Source of the DNA: Brucella rhizosphaerae
Lineage (GTDB): Bacteria; Pseudomonadota; Alphaproteobacteria; Rhizobiales; Rhizobiaceae
Assembly (NCBI RefSeq): GCF_002252475.1
Contig: NZ_NNRK01000024.1
Coordinates: 1 to 64,000 of the forward strand
Length of the DNA: 64,000 nt
Reading direction: 5' to 3'
Shown here: positions 19,670 to 27,351 of the stretch, piece after piece
Numbering within the stretch: the stretch's first letter is position 1
Layout: every line of letters starts with the position of its first letter
Position numbers and translations under genes: made by a program
Notes under the pieces: model-generated
The model's database searches: none
Told to the model about the DNA's origin: nothing
The model's input: only the letters and a program-made list of their open reading frames with translations

Positions 19670-20569
19670 ATGAATATTTTCAAAGGCCTGTCCGCGTTCC
19701 CGCTCACGCCAATCGATGCAGCTGGCAATCTCATCGAGGATGCTCTCAACACGTTTCTCACACGCATTCAAGCAGCCGGTGCGGATTCGATCGGCCTGTT
19801 GGGAAGCACCGGCGGTTATGCCTTTCTCACGCGTGAACAGCGTCGGCATGCCGTGGAGAGTGCCGTGCAATGCATAGGTGGGAAAATACCGCTGATCGTT
19901 GGCGTCGGCGCGTTACGCACTGATGAGGCACAAGCCCTTGCCCGCGATGCCGCAGACGCCGGTGCGGATGCGCTGTTGCTTGCACCCGTTTCCTATACGC
20001 CACTAACTCAGGAAGAAGGCTTTCAGCACTTCAAGGCAGTTGCTGACGCGACTGATCTGCCGCTGTGCGTCTATAATAATCCCGGTACCACCAAATTTGT
20101 TTTCAGCCATGAACTGATCGCGCGATTGGCACATGTCGAGAATATCAAGGCGATCAAAATGCCATTGCCCGTCGATGGCGATTATGCGGACGAGCTTTCA
20201 AAACTTCGTTCTGAAACACCTGAAAACTTCTCAATTGGCTATAGCGGTGACTGGGGTGCAAAAGATGCGCTTCTGGCTGGCTGTGATGCCTTTTATAGCG
20301 TCATTGCAGGCCTCCTTCCTGTCGAGGCACTGGCTCTGACGCGCGCAGCACAAGCAGGCAACAAGGTTGAAGCAGGGCGCATCAACACAGCTTTTGAGCC
20401 GCTGTGGGACCTGTTCAGAACCTATGGCAGTTTTCGCGTGATGTATGTAATTGCTGACCTTCTTGGCCTTGCAAAGATCGAGCCTCCGCGCCCCATTCTG
20501 CCATTGGCAGCAGAGGCACGCAGCCAGGTTGAAGCTGCTCTGAACCAATTGGGCAGCCTCTCTCGCTAA
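19670..20569 (+). CDS. Dihydrodipicolinate synthase/N-acetylneuraminate lyase family aldolase
   Basis: A class I (Schiff-base) aldolase of the DapA/NanA superfamily, 299 residues. The N-terminal block SAFPLTPID and GLLGSTGGYAFLT correspond to the substrate-binding GTTGE-like loop, here GSTGG. VYNNPGTT carries the catalytic tyrosine, and IKAIKMP holds the Schiff-base lysine. The altered loop and divergence suggest it is not the housekeeping DapA but a keto-acid aldolase of unknown substrate. It probably shares a transcript with the LysE exporter. A strong terminator follows. Confidence 0.85.
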   Translation: MNIFKGLSAFPLTPIDAAGNLIEDALNTFLTRIQAAGADSIGLLGSTGGYAFLTREQRRHAVESAVQCIGGKIPLIVGVGALRTDEAQALARDAADAGADALLLAPVSYTPLTQEEGFQHFKAVADATDLPLCVYNNPGTTKFVFSHELIARLAHVENIKAIKMPLPVDGDYADELSKLRSETPENFSIGYSGDWGAKDALLAGCDAFYSVIAGLLPVEALALTRAAQAGNKVEAGRINTAFEPLWDLFRTYGSFRVMYVIADLLGLAKIEPPRPILPLAAEARSQVEAALNQLGSLSR

Positions 20570-20579
20570 CAGATCAGAC

Positions 20580-20606
20580 AAAAGGCGCCCTTATCGGGCG
20601 CCTTTT
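20580..20606. terminator. Bidirectional intrinsic terminator
   Basis: AAAAGGCGCCC and GGGCGCCTTTT pair perfectly around TTATC. It separates the convergent aldolase and ohr genes. Confidence 0.9.
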
Positions 20607-20618
20607 ATATTCTTCAGA

Positions 20619-21041
20619 TCAGGCTACACTCAGCCGAACATCGATATTGCCGCGTGTTGCGTGCGAATAAGGGCAGACGATGTGCGCGGCGTTGACCAGC
20701 TCTTCAGCCTTGGCCTTGTCGACACCCGGCAGGGCAACCTCAAGAGCAACATCAAGGCCGAAGCCTGTGCCATCGTCACGTGGACCAATACCAACAGTTG
20801 CGGTCACAGTGGTGTCAGCTGAAATCGAAACCTTCTCTTTGGATGCCACGAATTTCAGAGCGCCAAGAAAGCAAGCCGCATAACCAGAGGCAAAAAGCTG
20901 TTCAGGATTGGTGCCATCACCGCCCGAACCGCCCAGTTCCTTTGGCGTATCAAGAACGACGCTGAGGCGTCCGTCAGCGGTCTTGGCGCTACCGGTACGT
21001 CCGCCCGTTGCGGTAGACTGTGTGGTATAGAGAATGGACAT
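20619..21041 (-). CDS. ohr: Organic hydroperoxide resistance protein Ohr
   Basis: A thiol peroxidase of the Ohr/OsmC family, 140 residues, that reduces organic hydroperoxides. The two redox cysteines are Cys57 (YAACFLGA) and Cys123 (HIVCPYSHATR), both in the expected contexts. GGAG lies 7 bases before the ATG. It is divergent from ohrR across 150 bases, the classical arrangement in which OhrR represses ohr until oxidised. Confidence 0.96.
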   Translation of the reverse strand: MSILYTTQSTATGGRTGSAKTADGRLSVVLDTPKELGGSGGDGTNPEQLFASGYAACFLGALKFVASKEKVSISADTTVTATVGIGPRDDGTGFGLDVALEVALPGVDKAKAEELVNAAHIVCPYSHATRGNIDVRLSVA

Positions 21042-21080
21042 ATGACGTCTCCTGTTTGTGAACTTATCTCCGCATCTAAA

Positions 21081-21160
21081 ATTGCAAATATTTAAATTGT
21101 TCGCAATCTAATTTTGCAAAATATATTTTCACGATTATGTGACGCGCAATTCAATTGTGC
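21081..21160. promoter_or_regulatory. Candidate OhrR operators in the ohr-ohrR intergenic region
   Basis: Two dyads are visible. One is ATTGC...GCAAT at 21081-21107, with TTGCAAA repeated at 21082 and 21114. The other is a 17-bp near-perfect palindrome at 21144-21160, GCGCAATT-C-AATTGTGC. Known OhrR boxes are AT-rich CAATT/AATTG palindromes, so the second site is the better candidate; assignment is by inference. Confidence 0.6.
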
Positions 21161-21192
21161 ATATCGTATAGTCGGGATAAGGAAGGTGGATC

Positions 21193-21648
21193 ATGAACAA
21201 CGACCGCAAAGACTCCCACTTGCACCTGTCAGATATGGTCTGCTTCGCGATCTATTCGACCGCGAATGCTCTTACCCGTGCCTATCAGCCCATCCTGAGC
21301 AAGCTCGACCTCACCTATCCCCAATTTCTGGTGATGCTGGTTCTATGGGAAAAGGACGACCAGACGGTCTCGGAAATTGGCGGAAAGCTTAATCTTGATT
21401 CCGGCACCTTGACCCCGCTCCTCAAGCGCCTTGAAACTGCTGGCCGCATCAGACGCCGCCGTGACCCACAGGATGAGCGGCAGGTGCGTATCACATTGAC
21501 CGATGAGGGGCGAGCTTTGCGCGAAGCTGCGGAAAGTATCCCTGAGCAGATTTTCTGCGCACTCGGCCAGCCATTGGACGACCTGCAAGATATGCGTGCC
21601 CGATTGCTCGAAATTCGCGGCAATCTTACCGATAGTATCTCGCGTTAA
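21193..21648 (+). CDS. ohrR: MarR-family peroxide-sensing regulator OhrR
   Basis: A 151-residue winged-helix repressor of the MarR family. Cys17 in SDMVCFAIYS is at the position of the OhrR peroxide-sensing cysteine. The HTH/wing region reads through LDSGTLTPLLKRLE and RRRDPQDERQVRITLT. GGAAGGTGG is just upstream of the ATG. Its divergence from ohr supports the assignment. It is expected to repress ohr and itself, with release on oxidation of the cysteine by organic peroxides. Confidence 0.95.
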   Translation: MNNDRKDSHLHLSDMVCFAIYSTANALTRAYQPILSKLDLTYPQFLVMLVLWEKDDQTVSEIGGKLNLDSGTLTPLLKRLETAGRIRRRRDPQDERQVRITLTDEGRALREAAESIPEQIFCALGQPLDDLQDMRARLLEIRGNLTDSISR

Positions 21649-21650
21649 CA

Positions 21651-21676
21651 AAAAAGCGCCGGTTTCCCGGCGCTTT
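21651..21676. terminator. Bidirectional intrinsic terminator
   Basis: Stem AGCGCCGG/CCGGCGCT lies between convergent ohrR and asd. Read on the minus strand it is followed by six T, so it is a strong asd terminator. Confidence 0.88.
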
Positions 21677-21700
21677 CGTTTTCAGATTATAGATCAGAAT

Positions 21701-22735
21701 TTAAGCAGCCAGCGCCTTTGGCGTGATCAAGCCGCGAGCAACCAGAAGTTCTGCGATCTGGATCGTATTGAGAGCAGCGCCCTTGCGCAGATTGTCAGAA
21801 ACAATCCACATGGCGAGACCGTTTTCGACGGTGATATCTTCGCGGATACGGCTGATGTAAGTCGCATCTTCACCAGCCGATTCATAAGGCGTGATGTAAC
21901 CACCGTCTTCGTGCTTGTCGATGACCTGACAACCCGGCGCTTCGCGCAGGATTTCGCGGGCTTCTTCAGCACTGATCGGGTTTTCAAACTCGATATTGAC
22001 CGCCTCGGAATGTCCGATAAAGACCGGAACGCGTACAGCCGTCGCAGTAAGCTTGATCTTCGGATCAAGCATCTTCTTGGTTTCGGCCATCATCTTCCAC
22101 TCTTCTTTGGTGTAGCCGTCTTCCATAAACTCGTCGATATGCGGGATCACATTGAACGCAATGCGCTTTGTGAACTTCTGCGTCGTAATTGGATCGGCCA
22201 CGAAAACCGCACGCGACTGCTGGAACAATTCGTCCATGCCTTCCTTGCCAGCGCCCGAAACGGACTGGTAGGTCGAGACAACCACGCGCTTGATTTTGGC
22301 GGCATCATGCAAAGGCTTGAGCGCGACAACAAGCTGCGCTGTCGAGCAGTTCGGATTGGCAATGATGTTCTTCTTGCGGAAACCTTCAATCGCGTCAGGG
22401 TTCACTTCCGGAACGATAAGCGGCACATGGGAGTCATAACGCCATGCAGACGAATTATCGATGACAACGCAGCCCTGCGCACCAATCTTGGGTGACCATT
22501 CCTTGGAAATGTTGCCGCCCGCTGACATGAGGCAGATGTCGGTATCGGAGAAATCATACTGGTCGAGCGGCTTAACCTTCAGCGTCTTGTCGCCGTAAGA
22601 TACTTCCGTACCCTGGCTACGACGCGAAGCGAGAGCCACGACTTCATCAGCCGGAAAACCGCGTTCTTCGAGGATATTGAGCATTTCGCGACCGACATTT
22701 CCGGTGGCGCCGACGACTGCAATCTTAAAACCCAT
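21701..22735 (-). CDS. asd: Aspartate-semialdehyde dehydrogenase
   Basis: This enzyme makes L-aspartate semialdehyde from aspartyl phosphate with NADPH, the branch point to lysine/diaminopimelate, threonine, isoleucine and methionine. The 344-residue protein begins MGFKIAVVGATGNVGREML (nucleotide-binding GxTGxVG), and the catalytic Cys130 sits in ANPNCSTAQ. AGAAGG and GGAG precede the ATG. Upstream on the same strand, and with no gene between, lies a threonine-rich leader ORF and an intrinsic terminator, so expression is probably controlled by attenuation. It is separated from serA by serA's own terminator. Confidence 0.98.
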   Translation of the reverse strand: MGFKIAVVGATGNVGREMLNILEERGFPADEVVALASRRSQGTEVSYGDKTLKVKPLDQYDFSDTDICLMSAGGNISKEWSPKIGAQGCVVIDNSSAWRYDSHVPLIVPEVNPDAIEGFRKKNIIANPNCSTAQLVVALKPLHDAAKIKRVVVSTYQSVSGAGKEGMDELFQQSRAVFVADPITTQKFTKRIAFNVIPHIDEFMEDGYTKEEWKMMAETKKMLDPKIKLTATAVRVPVFIGHSEAVNIEFENPISAEEAREILREAPGCQVIDKHEDGGYITPYESAGEDATYISRIREDITVENGLAMWIVSDNLRKGAALNTIQIAELLVARGLITPKALAA

Positions 22736-22764
22736 TTACCTTCTCCTGTCCTCTCCGCTTCCAT

Positions 22765-22784
22765 AAAAACCCGCGACCAGCGGG
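22765..22784 (-). terminator. Putative attenuator terminator in the asd leader
   Basis: Read on the minus strand: CCCGC-TGGTC-GCGGG followed by TTTTT, located 30 bases upstream of the asd start codon and 50 bases past the leader-peptide stop. The upstream arm of the stem (CCCGC) can alternatively pair: CGGGTC at 22806-22801 is complementary (one G-U) to GGCCCG at 22786-22781, a candidate antiterminator. The stem is short (5 GC pairs), so strength needs calculation. Confidence 0.7.
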
Positions 22785-22833
22785 CCTTTTCCCTGGGCCG
22801 GACCCGGGGAGAGAGGGCGAGCAGGCCAAGGGG

Positions 22834-22962
22834 TCAGACCGTTTTGGTGGTCGTTTTAATGCAAGTGGCCGTGGTAGTTTTGGAAACGGACGCCATAGGG
22901 CTGCCAATGGCGATGAGGCCATTCAGTCCACACAGGCTATGTGATGCGCGAGAAGCGTTCAC
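22834..22962 (-). CDS. Threonine-rich leader peptide of asd
   Basis: A 42-codon ORF starting with GTG, preceded by GGAGA with a 7-base spacer. Its last 14 residues are TTTATCIKTTTKTV: eight threonines, with isoleucine, lysine and cysteine among them. The ORF ends 98 bases before asd and is followed by an intrinsic terminator. This is the layout of the thrL-type leaders that control threonine operons by ribosome stalling. Here the controlled gene would be asd, whose product feeds threonine and isoleucine synthesis. The N-terminal two-thirds (NASRASHSLCGLNG...) is not related to anything I know. A longer in-frame ORF from 23085 has no ribosome site and would cross the promoter-like sequence. 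Confidence 0.72.
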   Translation of the reverse strand: MNASRASHSLCGLNGLIAIGSPMASVSKTTTATCIKTTTKTV

Positions 22963-22987
22963 GGGATTGTCTCCTTTTCCGACTGCG

Positions 22988-23015
22988 CTTTTAAGCCTTC
23001 TGAAAAAAGAGTCAA
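22988..23015 (-). promoter_or_regulatory. Candidate promoter of the asd leader transcript
   Basis: On the minus strand TTGACT (23015-23010) is followed after 16 bases by TAAAAG (22993-22988). Transcription would begin about 20 bases before the leader-peptide GTG. It lies between the serA terminator and the leader ORF, which fits an independent asd transcript. Confidence 0.5.
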
Positions 23016-23093
23016 TGATTTCTCGATGTGAAGCGCAACAAAACTGCTCAGAAATACAGGAACAATGCCGCATATTACGCAGCATCCAGACAA

Positions 23094-23128
23094 GAAAAAG
23101 TCCCGCGCGGCAAATGCTGCGCGGGACT
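23094..23128 (-). terminator. serA intrinsic terminator
   Basis: Perfect 10-bp stem AGTCCCGCGC/GCGCGGGACT with a 10-base loop, followed on the minus strand by TTTTTC. It lies 20 bases past the serA stop. Confidence 0.9.
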
Positions 23129-23147
23129 TAGGATCAGATGGTCAAAA

Positions 23148-24386
23148 TCAGTAAAGCAGACGGGTGCGAACTGTGCCCGGAATTTCACGCATCGCCTGCA
23201 GAACCTCTTCCGCATGATCTTCCATCGCATCACCTTCGATCACAACGTAGCCGACTTCACCATCGGTCTGCAGAAACTGGCTGACGATGTTGATGTTGTG
23301 CGAGGAGAAAATATTGACGAGGCTGTTGAGGATGCCCGGACGGTTTTCATGCACATGCATGAAACGCGTACCGCTTGGGCGTGCAGGCAGCTGCACCTGG
23401 GGGAAATTAACCGCACCGAGCGTCGAGCCAACATCGGAATACTCGACCAGCTTGCGGGTGACTTCCAGACCAATGCGTTCCTGCGCTTCTTCAGTCGAAC
23501 CACCGATATGCGGAGTGAGAATGACATTCTCCAGCCCCTGCAAAGGTGAAACGAACGGATCCTTGTTCGAAGCAGGCTCTACTGGAAACACATCGATTGC
23601 AGCACCGGCAAGATGGCCTTCTTTCAGAACCTTTGCCAACGCTTCCAGATCGACCACGGAACCGCGCGCGTTGTTGATGAGGAAGGCACCCTTCTTCATC
23701 TTGCGCAGCTTCGCCTCGGTGATCATCTTGGCAGTCGATTTCGTCGACGGTACGTGGAGGCTGACCACGTCGGAAATCTCAAGCAATTCGTCCAGCGTTT
23801 CAGTCGGAATCACGTTGCCGTATTGCAGCTTGTCGGTCATGTCGAAATAGCGAACCGACATGCCGAGGCTTTCGGCGAGATTACCGACCTGCGAGCCAAT
23901 ATTACCATAGCCCACGATGCCCAGCGTTTTGCCGCGCACTTCACGGCTGCCAGCAGCACTTTTATCCCAGCCGCCAATATGAGCTGAATTGGAGCGCGGG
24001 AAAATCCGGCGCATCAGCATGATGATTTCACCAATCACCAGCTCAGCCACAGAGCGCGTGTTGGAGAAAGGCGCATTGAAGACCGGAATACCGCGCTTGC
24101 GGGCAGCCTTGAGATCAACCTGATTGGTGCCAACAGAATAACAACCGACCGCGATCAGGCGCTGCGCTGCTTCAAACACTTCATCGGTGAGCTGCGTGCG
24201 CGAGCGAATGCCGACAATATGCGCCGACGAAATCGCTTCGATCAAATCCGCCTTGTCCAGCGCCTTCGGCATGTGAACGACGTTGGTGTAGCCGGACGAT
24301 TTGAAGTAATCGACAGCTGACTGGTTGATGCCTTCAAGAAGAAGAACGTTGATACGCTCACGCGCGAATGAAAGACGTGCAGTCAT
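23148..24386 (-). CDS. serA: D-3-phosphoglycerate dehydrogenase
   Basis: This NAD-dependent enzyme oxidises 3-phosphoglycerate, the first step of serine biosynthesis. At 412 residues it matches the E. coli-type SerA, with a nucleotide-binding motif GIVGYGNIGSQV near residues 157-168, catalytic His in TPHIGGSTEEAQ and a C-terminal ACT domain from about residue 338 (HVHENRPGILN). The ACT domain implies feedback control by serine. serC is not adjacent. It is monocistronic between a palindromic repeat upstream and its own terminator. Confidence 0.97.
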   Translation of the reverse strand: MTARLSFARERINVLLLEGINQSAVDYFKSSGYTNVVHMPKALDKADLIEAISSAHIVGIRSRTQLTDEVFEAAQRLIAVGCYSVGTNQVDLKAARKRGIPVFNAPFSNTRSVAELVIGEIIMLMRRIFPRSNSAHIGGWDKSAAGSREVRGKTLGIVGYGNIGSQVGNLAESLGMSVRYFDMTDKLQYGNVIPTETLDELLEISDVVSLHVPSTKSTAKMITEAKLRKMKKGAFLINNARGSVVDLEALAKVLKEGHLAGAAIDVFPVEPASNKDPFVSPLQGLENVILTPHIGGSTEEAQERIGLEVTRKLVEYSDVGSTLGAVNFPQVQLPARPSGTRFMHVHENRPGILNSLVNIFSSHNINIVSQFLQTDGEVGYVVIEGDAMEDHAEEVLQAMREIPGTVRTRLLY

Positions 24387-24405
24387 AGTTGGGGCTTTCA
24401 GGCCT

Positions 24406-24445
24406 AGAGCGTCGCGTGTCCTGCCAGGTGCACAAAGGACGCTCT
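24406..24445. repeat. Intergenic palindromic repeat (AGAGCGTC type)
   Basis: Arms AGAGCGTC and GACGCTCT, 8 bp, perfect, separated by 24 bases, directly upstream of serA. It belongs to a dispersed Brucellaceae-type intergenic palindrome class by appearance. Confidence 0.55.
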
Positions 24446-24765
24446 AATAATTTAAATTTGCCGCATCATTTCGCCTTAAACCGATCCAGATCTAAGGAAT
24501 GATGTAGCAGGGCACAGTGCTCGCTCAGCGACATTGATCAATCCACAAATGTCGTCACCGCGATTTTTTGGGGCATGCTGATGATATCAGCCATATGAGT
24601 TTGTCGGCATTTATCGCGAGAGCGACTTAGCACCCAAAGCCCGGGGAAAAAAGTCAATTCGACGAAAACAGGCTGATTTGCGTCGTATTTGGATAATCAT
24701 TCCAGTTCGCCGCCAGAAGAGCAGCGCCGAACGTCAAAAATACGTGCCAATGCCTGCTGCGCGAC
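24446..24765. other. Non-coding gap upstream of serA
   Basis: No supported gene. It holds a 15-bp palindrome GCTGAT-GAT-ATCAGC at 24577-24591, which may be an operator, and otherwise nothing I recognise. Confidence 0.4.
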
Positions 24766-25158
24766 CTAATCTTCAGAGCGACTCATTGTCGTGCGGCCCC
24801 ATTCATAGTGATTGTTTAAAGGAAACGGCGGCAGCCAGGACTCGCGTCGAATGGTCCAGAGCTCATAGGTTGGCGTCAACTGATCGATAGCATCCAGAGA
24901 GCCAAGATTGATCTCAACCTCATCGCCCGAACGGGAAAGAACGGACGACCCACAACGCGGGCAGAAGAAACGCCCTTCGTAATCGCCTGGATTGCCATCG
25001 ATTGTAACGGAGGCCTCGGGGAAAATTGCTGAGGCATGAAACAGCGCTCCATGCTGCTTGCGGCAATCGAGGCAGTGACAGATGCCAACCCGATATGGGC
25101 ATCCGGACGCGACAAATCGAATATCCCCGCACAAACAACCACCTGTAAAACGGTCCAT
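24766..25158 (-). CDS. GFA-family protein (glutathione-dependent formaldehyde-activating fold)
   Basis: A 130-residue zinc-binding protein of the GFA/CENP-V family. The cysteine pattern is complete: GGCLCGDIRF (Cys8, Cys10), CHCLDCRK (Cys27, 29, 32) and CPRCGS. AGGA is about 10 bases upstream of the ATG. Family members include glutathione-adduct-related enzymes, but most, like this one, have no known reaction. It stands alone, with 240 bases of non-coding DNA before the next gene. Confidence 0.9.
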   Translation of the reverse strand: MDRFTGGCLCGDIRFVASGCPYRVGICHCLDCRKQHGALFHASAIFPEASVTIDGNPGDYEGRFFCPRCGSSVLSRSGDEVEINLGSLDAIDQLTPTYELWTIRRESWLPPFPLNNHYEWGRTTMSRSED

Positions 25159-25399
25159 CTACTAGCTTCCTCGAATAACGCCCCAGTGAAATGCTACCCC
25201 CAAATACCCATCCGGTCCAATTTGACTTTGGGTCAGGGCACATGACCTTTCTTCTCTGAGTTAAAGCCGCTGCTTTCTCATACTAAAAGATAATAAACGG
25301 ATTAAACGATTCAGTTCATCATGCCCTCGTGGAAAAAGTGCGCGGAAGTTGGAGGAGAACGTCCGCACACGTCAGCAAAAATGCTGTTGGGAGGAACCA

Positions 25400-27289
25400 A
25401 TGTCAGTTCAATCGAGCGCCAAGGCCGGCGCACCTAAAATGACGCGCGAAGAAAAGAAGGTGATTTTCGCTTCTTCGCTCGGCACTGTATTTGAATGGTA
25501 TGATTTTTATCTCTATGGAACGCTGGCTGCTTTTATCGGCGCCGCGTTCTTCAATGAATATCCGGAAACAACCCGTAACATCTTCGTCTTGCTCGCCTTC
25601 GCAGCAGGCTTTCTTGTGCGTCCGTTCGGCGCACTCGTCTTCGGACGCATCGGCGATCTCGTCGGTCGTAAATACACCTTTCTCATCACCATCGTCATCA
25701 TGGGCGCTTCGACCTTTCTCGTCGGTATTCTGCCCGGATCGGCAACACTTGGTATCGTCGCCCCGGCAATCCTGATCATTCTGCGCATGTTGCAGGGTCT
25801 GGCGCTGGGTGGCGAGTATGGCGGTGCGGCAACATATGTGGCCGAACACGCACCGAATGGCCGACGCGGCTTCTATACTTCATGGATTCAGACAACAGCA
25901 ACATTGGGCCTTTTCCTATCGCTGATGGTCATCCTAAGCATTCAGAACGTGATGACGACAGAGTCCTTTGCTGCCTGGGGCTGGCGTATTCCATTCCTGG
26001 TTTCAATCGTGCTGCTGGGTATCTCGGTCTGGATCCGCTTGCAGATGAGCGAATCCCCCGCCTTCAAGAAAATGAAGGAAGAAGGCAAGACATCCAAGGC
26101 ACCACTTACAGAAGCATTCGGTCAGTGGAAGAATGCAAAAATTGCCCTCATCGCTCTGTTCGGCCTGACAATGGGTCAAGCTGTTGTCTGGTATACCGGC
26201 CAGTTCTACGCGCTGTTTTTCCTTCAGAACGTCCTTAAGGTTGAAAATCAGTCGGCAAACATCATGGTCGCGTCCGCGCTTATTCTCGGCACCGGCTTCT
26301 TCGTCGTTTTCGGCTGGCTCTCGGACAAGATTGGCCGCAAGCCGATTATCATGGCAGGCTTGCTTCTCGCTGCAGTCACCTACTTCCCGCTCTTCAAAGC
26401 GCTGACGCAGGCGGCTAACCCTGCACTTGCTCAGGCTGAACAGACAATCCGTGCCACCGTTTCTGCGGCACCTGGCGACTGTAACTTCCAGTTCAATGCA
26501 ACCGGCACGTCGAAATTCACCAGCTCCTGCGATATTGCAACAAGCTTCCTGTCGCGCAGCGCTGTACCTTATGACGTTGTAACCGGACCTGCCGGACAGC
26601 CTGCAACCGTCAAAATCGGCGATTCAACTGTTACGTCCTTCGATGCGAACCAGGCTGGTGCGGAAACAACTGCCAAGCAGGCTGGTTTGACACACGACAT
26701 CAATCTGGCTTTGCAGAAGGCAGGTTGGCCGCTGGTTCGCAGCCCGGCAAAAGTTGCAGATTCAAAGCTCGATGCATTCATCGCGGCCAATCCGGAACTG
26801 CAGCTCAATGCTGAAGCTGTTCGCGCAGGCGACAAGGCAAGCATGTCGAGTGCAGATCTCGTCAAGAACAAGATCGTCACCCAGGCAGAAGCCGATGCTG
26901 CAGCCCAGCCTGAGCAGGCCGTCTACACCATCCCCAATGCCGGTGCGTTCAAAATGGTTGCCGACCCGGCCCAGATCAATTGGGTCATGACGATCGCCAT
27001 TCTTACCGTCCTCGTGCTCTACGTCACGATGGTCTATGGTCCGATCGCAGCTATCCTGGTTGAAATGTTCCCGACCCGCATCCGTTATACCGGCATGTCG
27101 CTGCCATATCATATCGGCAACGGCTGGTTCGGTGGCCTTCTGCCGGCAACCGTATTCGCGATGAGTGCGGCTAAGGGCGATATCTATTACGGCCTGTGGT
27201 ATCCGATCATCCTTGCAACGATCACGCTGATTATTGGCATCATGTTCGTCAAGGAAACCAAGGATGTCGACCTCAACAAGATCGAGTAA
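25400..27289 (+). CDS. MHS-family MFS transporter with a large periplasmic-type insertion
   Basis: An inner-membrane symporter of the metabolite:H+ symporter group (ProP/KgtP/ShiA type). TM1 region VFEWYDFYLYG, the motif FGRIGDLVGRKYTF and LGGEYGGAATYVAEH are diagnostic. I start at 25400 because GGAGG lies 6 bases upstream; the reading frame is open further up. The protein is 629 residues, about 190 longer than usual: between roughly residues 340 and 522 there is a soluble Thr/Ala/Gln-rich segment (AEQTIRATVSAAPGD... to VADPAQINW) placed between membrane segments. The substrate is unknown; the family moves dicarboxylates, betaine, shikimate and the like. Confidence 0.9.
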   Translation: MSVQSSAKAGAPKMTREEKKVIFASSLGTVFEWYDFYLYGTLAAFIGAAFFNEYPETTRNIFVLLAFAAGFLVRPFGALVFGRIGDLVGRKYTFLITIVIMGASTFLVGILPGSATLGIVAPAILIILRMLQGLALGGEYGGAATYVAEHAPNGRRGFYTSWIQTTATLGLFLSLMVILSIQNVMTTESFAAWGWRIPFLVSIVLLGISVWIRLQMSESPAFKKMKEEGKTSKAPLTEAFGQWKNAKIALIALFGLTMGQAVVWYTGQFYALFFLQNVLKVENQSANIMVASALILGTGFFVVFGWLSDKIGRKPIIMAGLLLAAVTYFPLFKALTQAANPALAQAEQTIRATVSAAPGDCNFQFNATGTSKFTSSCDIATSFLSRSAVPYDVVTGPAGQPATVKIGDSTVTSFDANQAGAETTAKQAGLTHDINLALQKAGWPLVRSPAKVADSKLDAFIAANPELQLNAEAVRAGDKASMSSADLVKNKIVTQAEADAAAQPEQAVYTIPNAGAFKMVADPAQINWVMTIAILTVLVLYVTMVYGPIAAILVEMFPTRIRYTGMSLPYHIGNGWFGGLLPATVFAMSAAKGDIYYGLWYPIILATITLIIGIMFVKETKDVDLNKIE

Positions 27290-27310
27290 TCCGCGAGATT
27301 TTTGAAGCAG

Positions 27311-27340
27311 AAACGCCGCCCATTTGGGCGGCGTTTTTTT
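27311..27340. terminator. Bidirectional intrinsic terminator
   Basis: AACGCCGCCC-ATTT-GGGCGGCGTT followed by seven T. It separates the MFS gene from the convergent ada. Confidence 0.9.
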
Positions 27341-27351
27341 GTGAAGGACTA

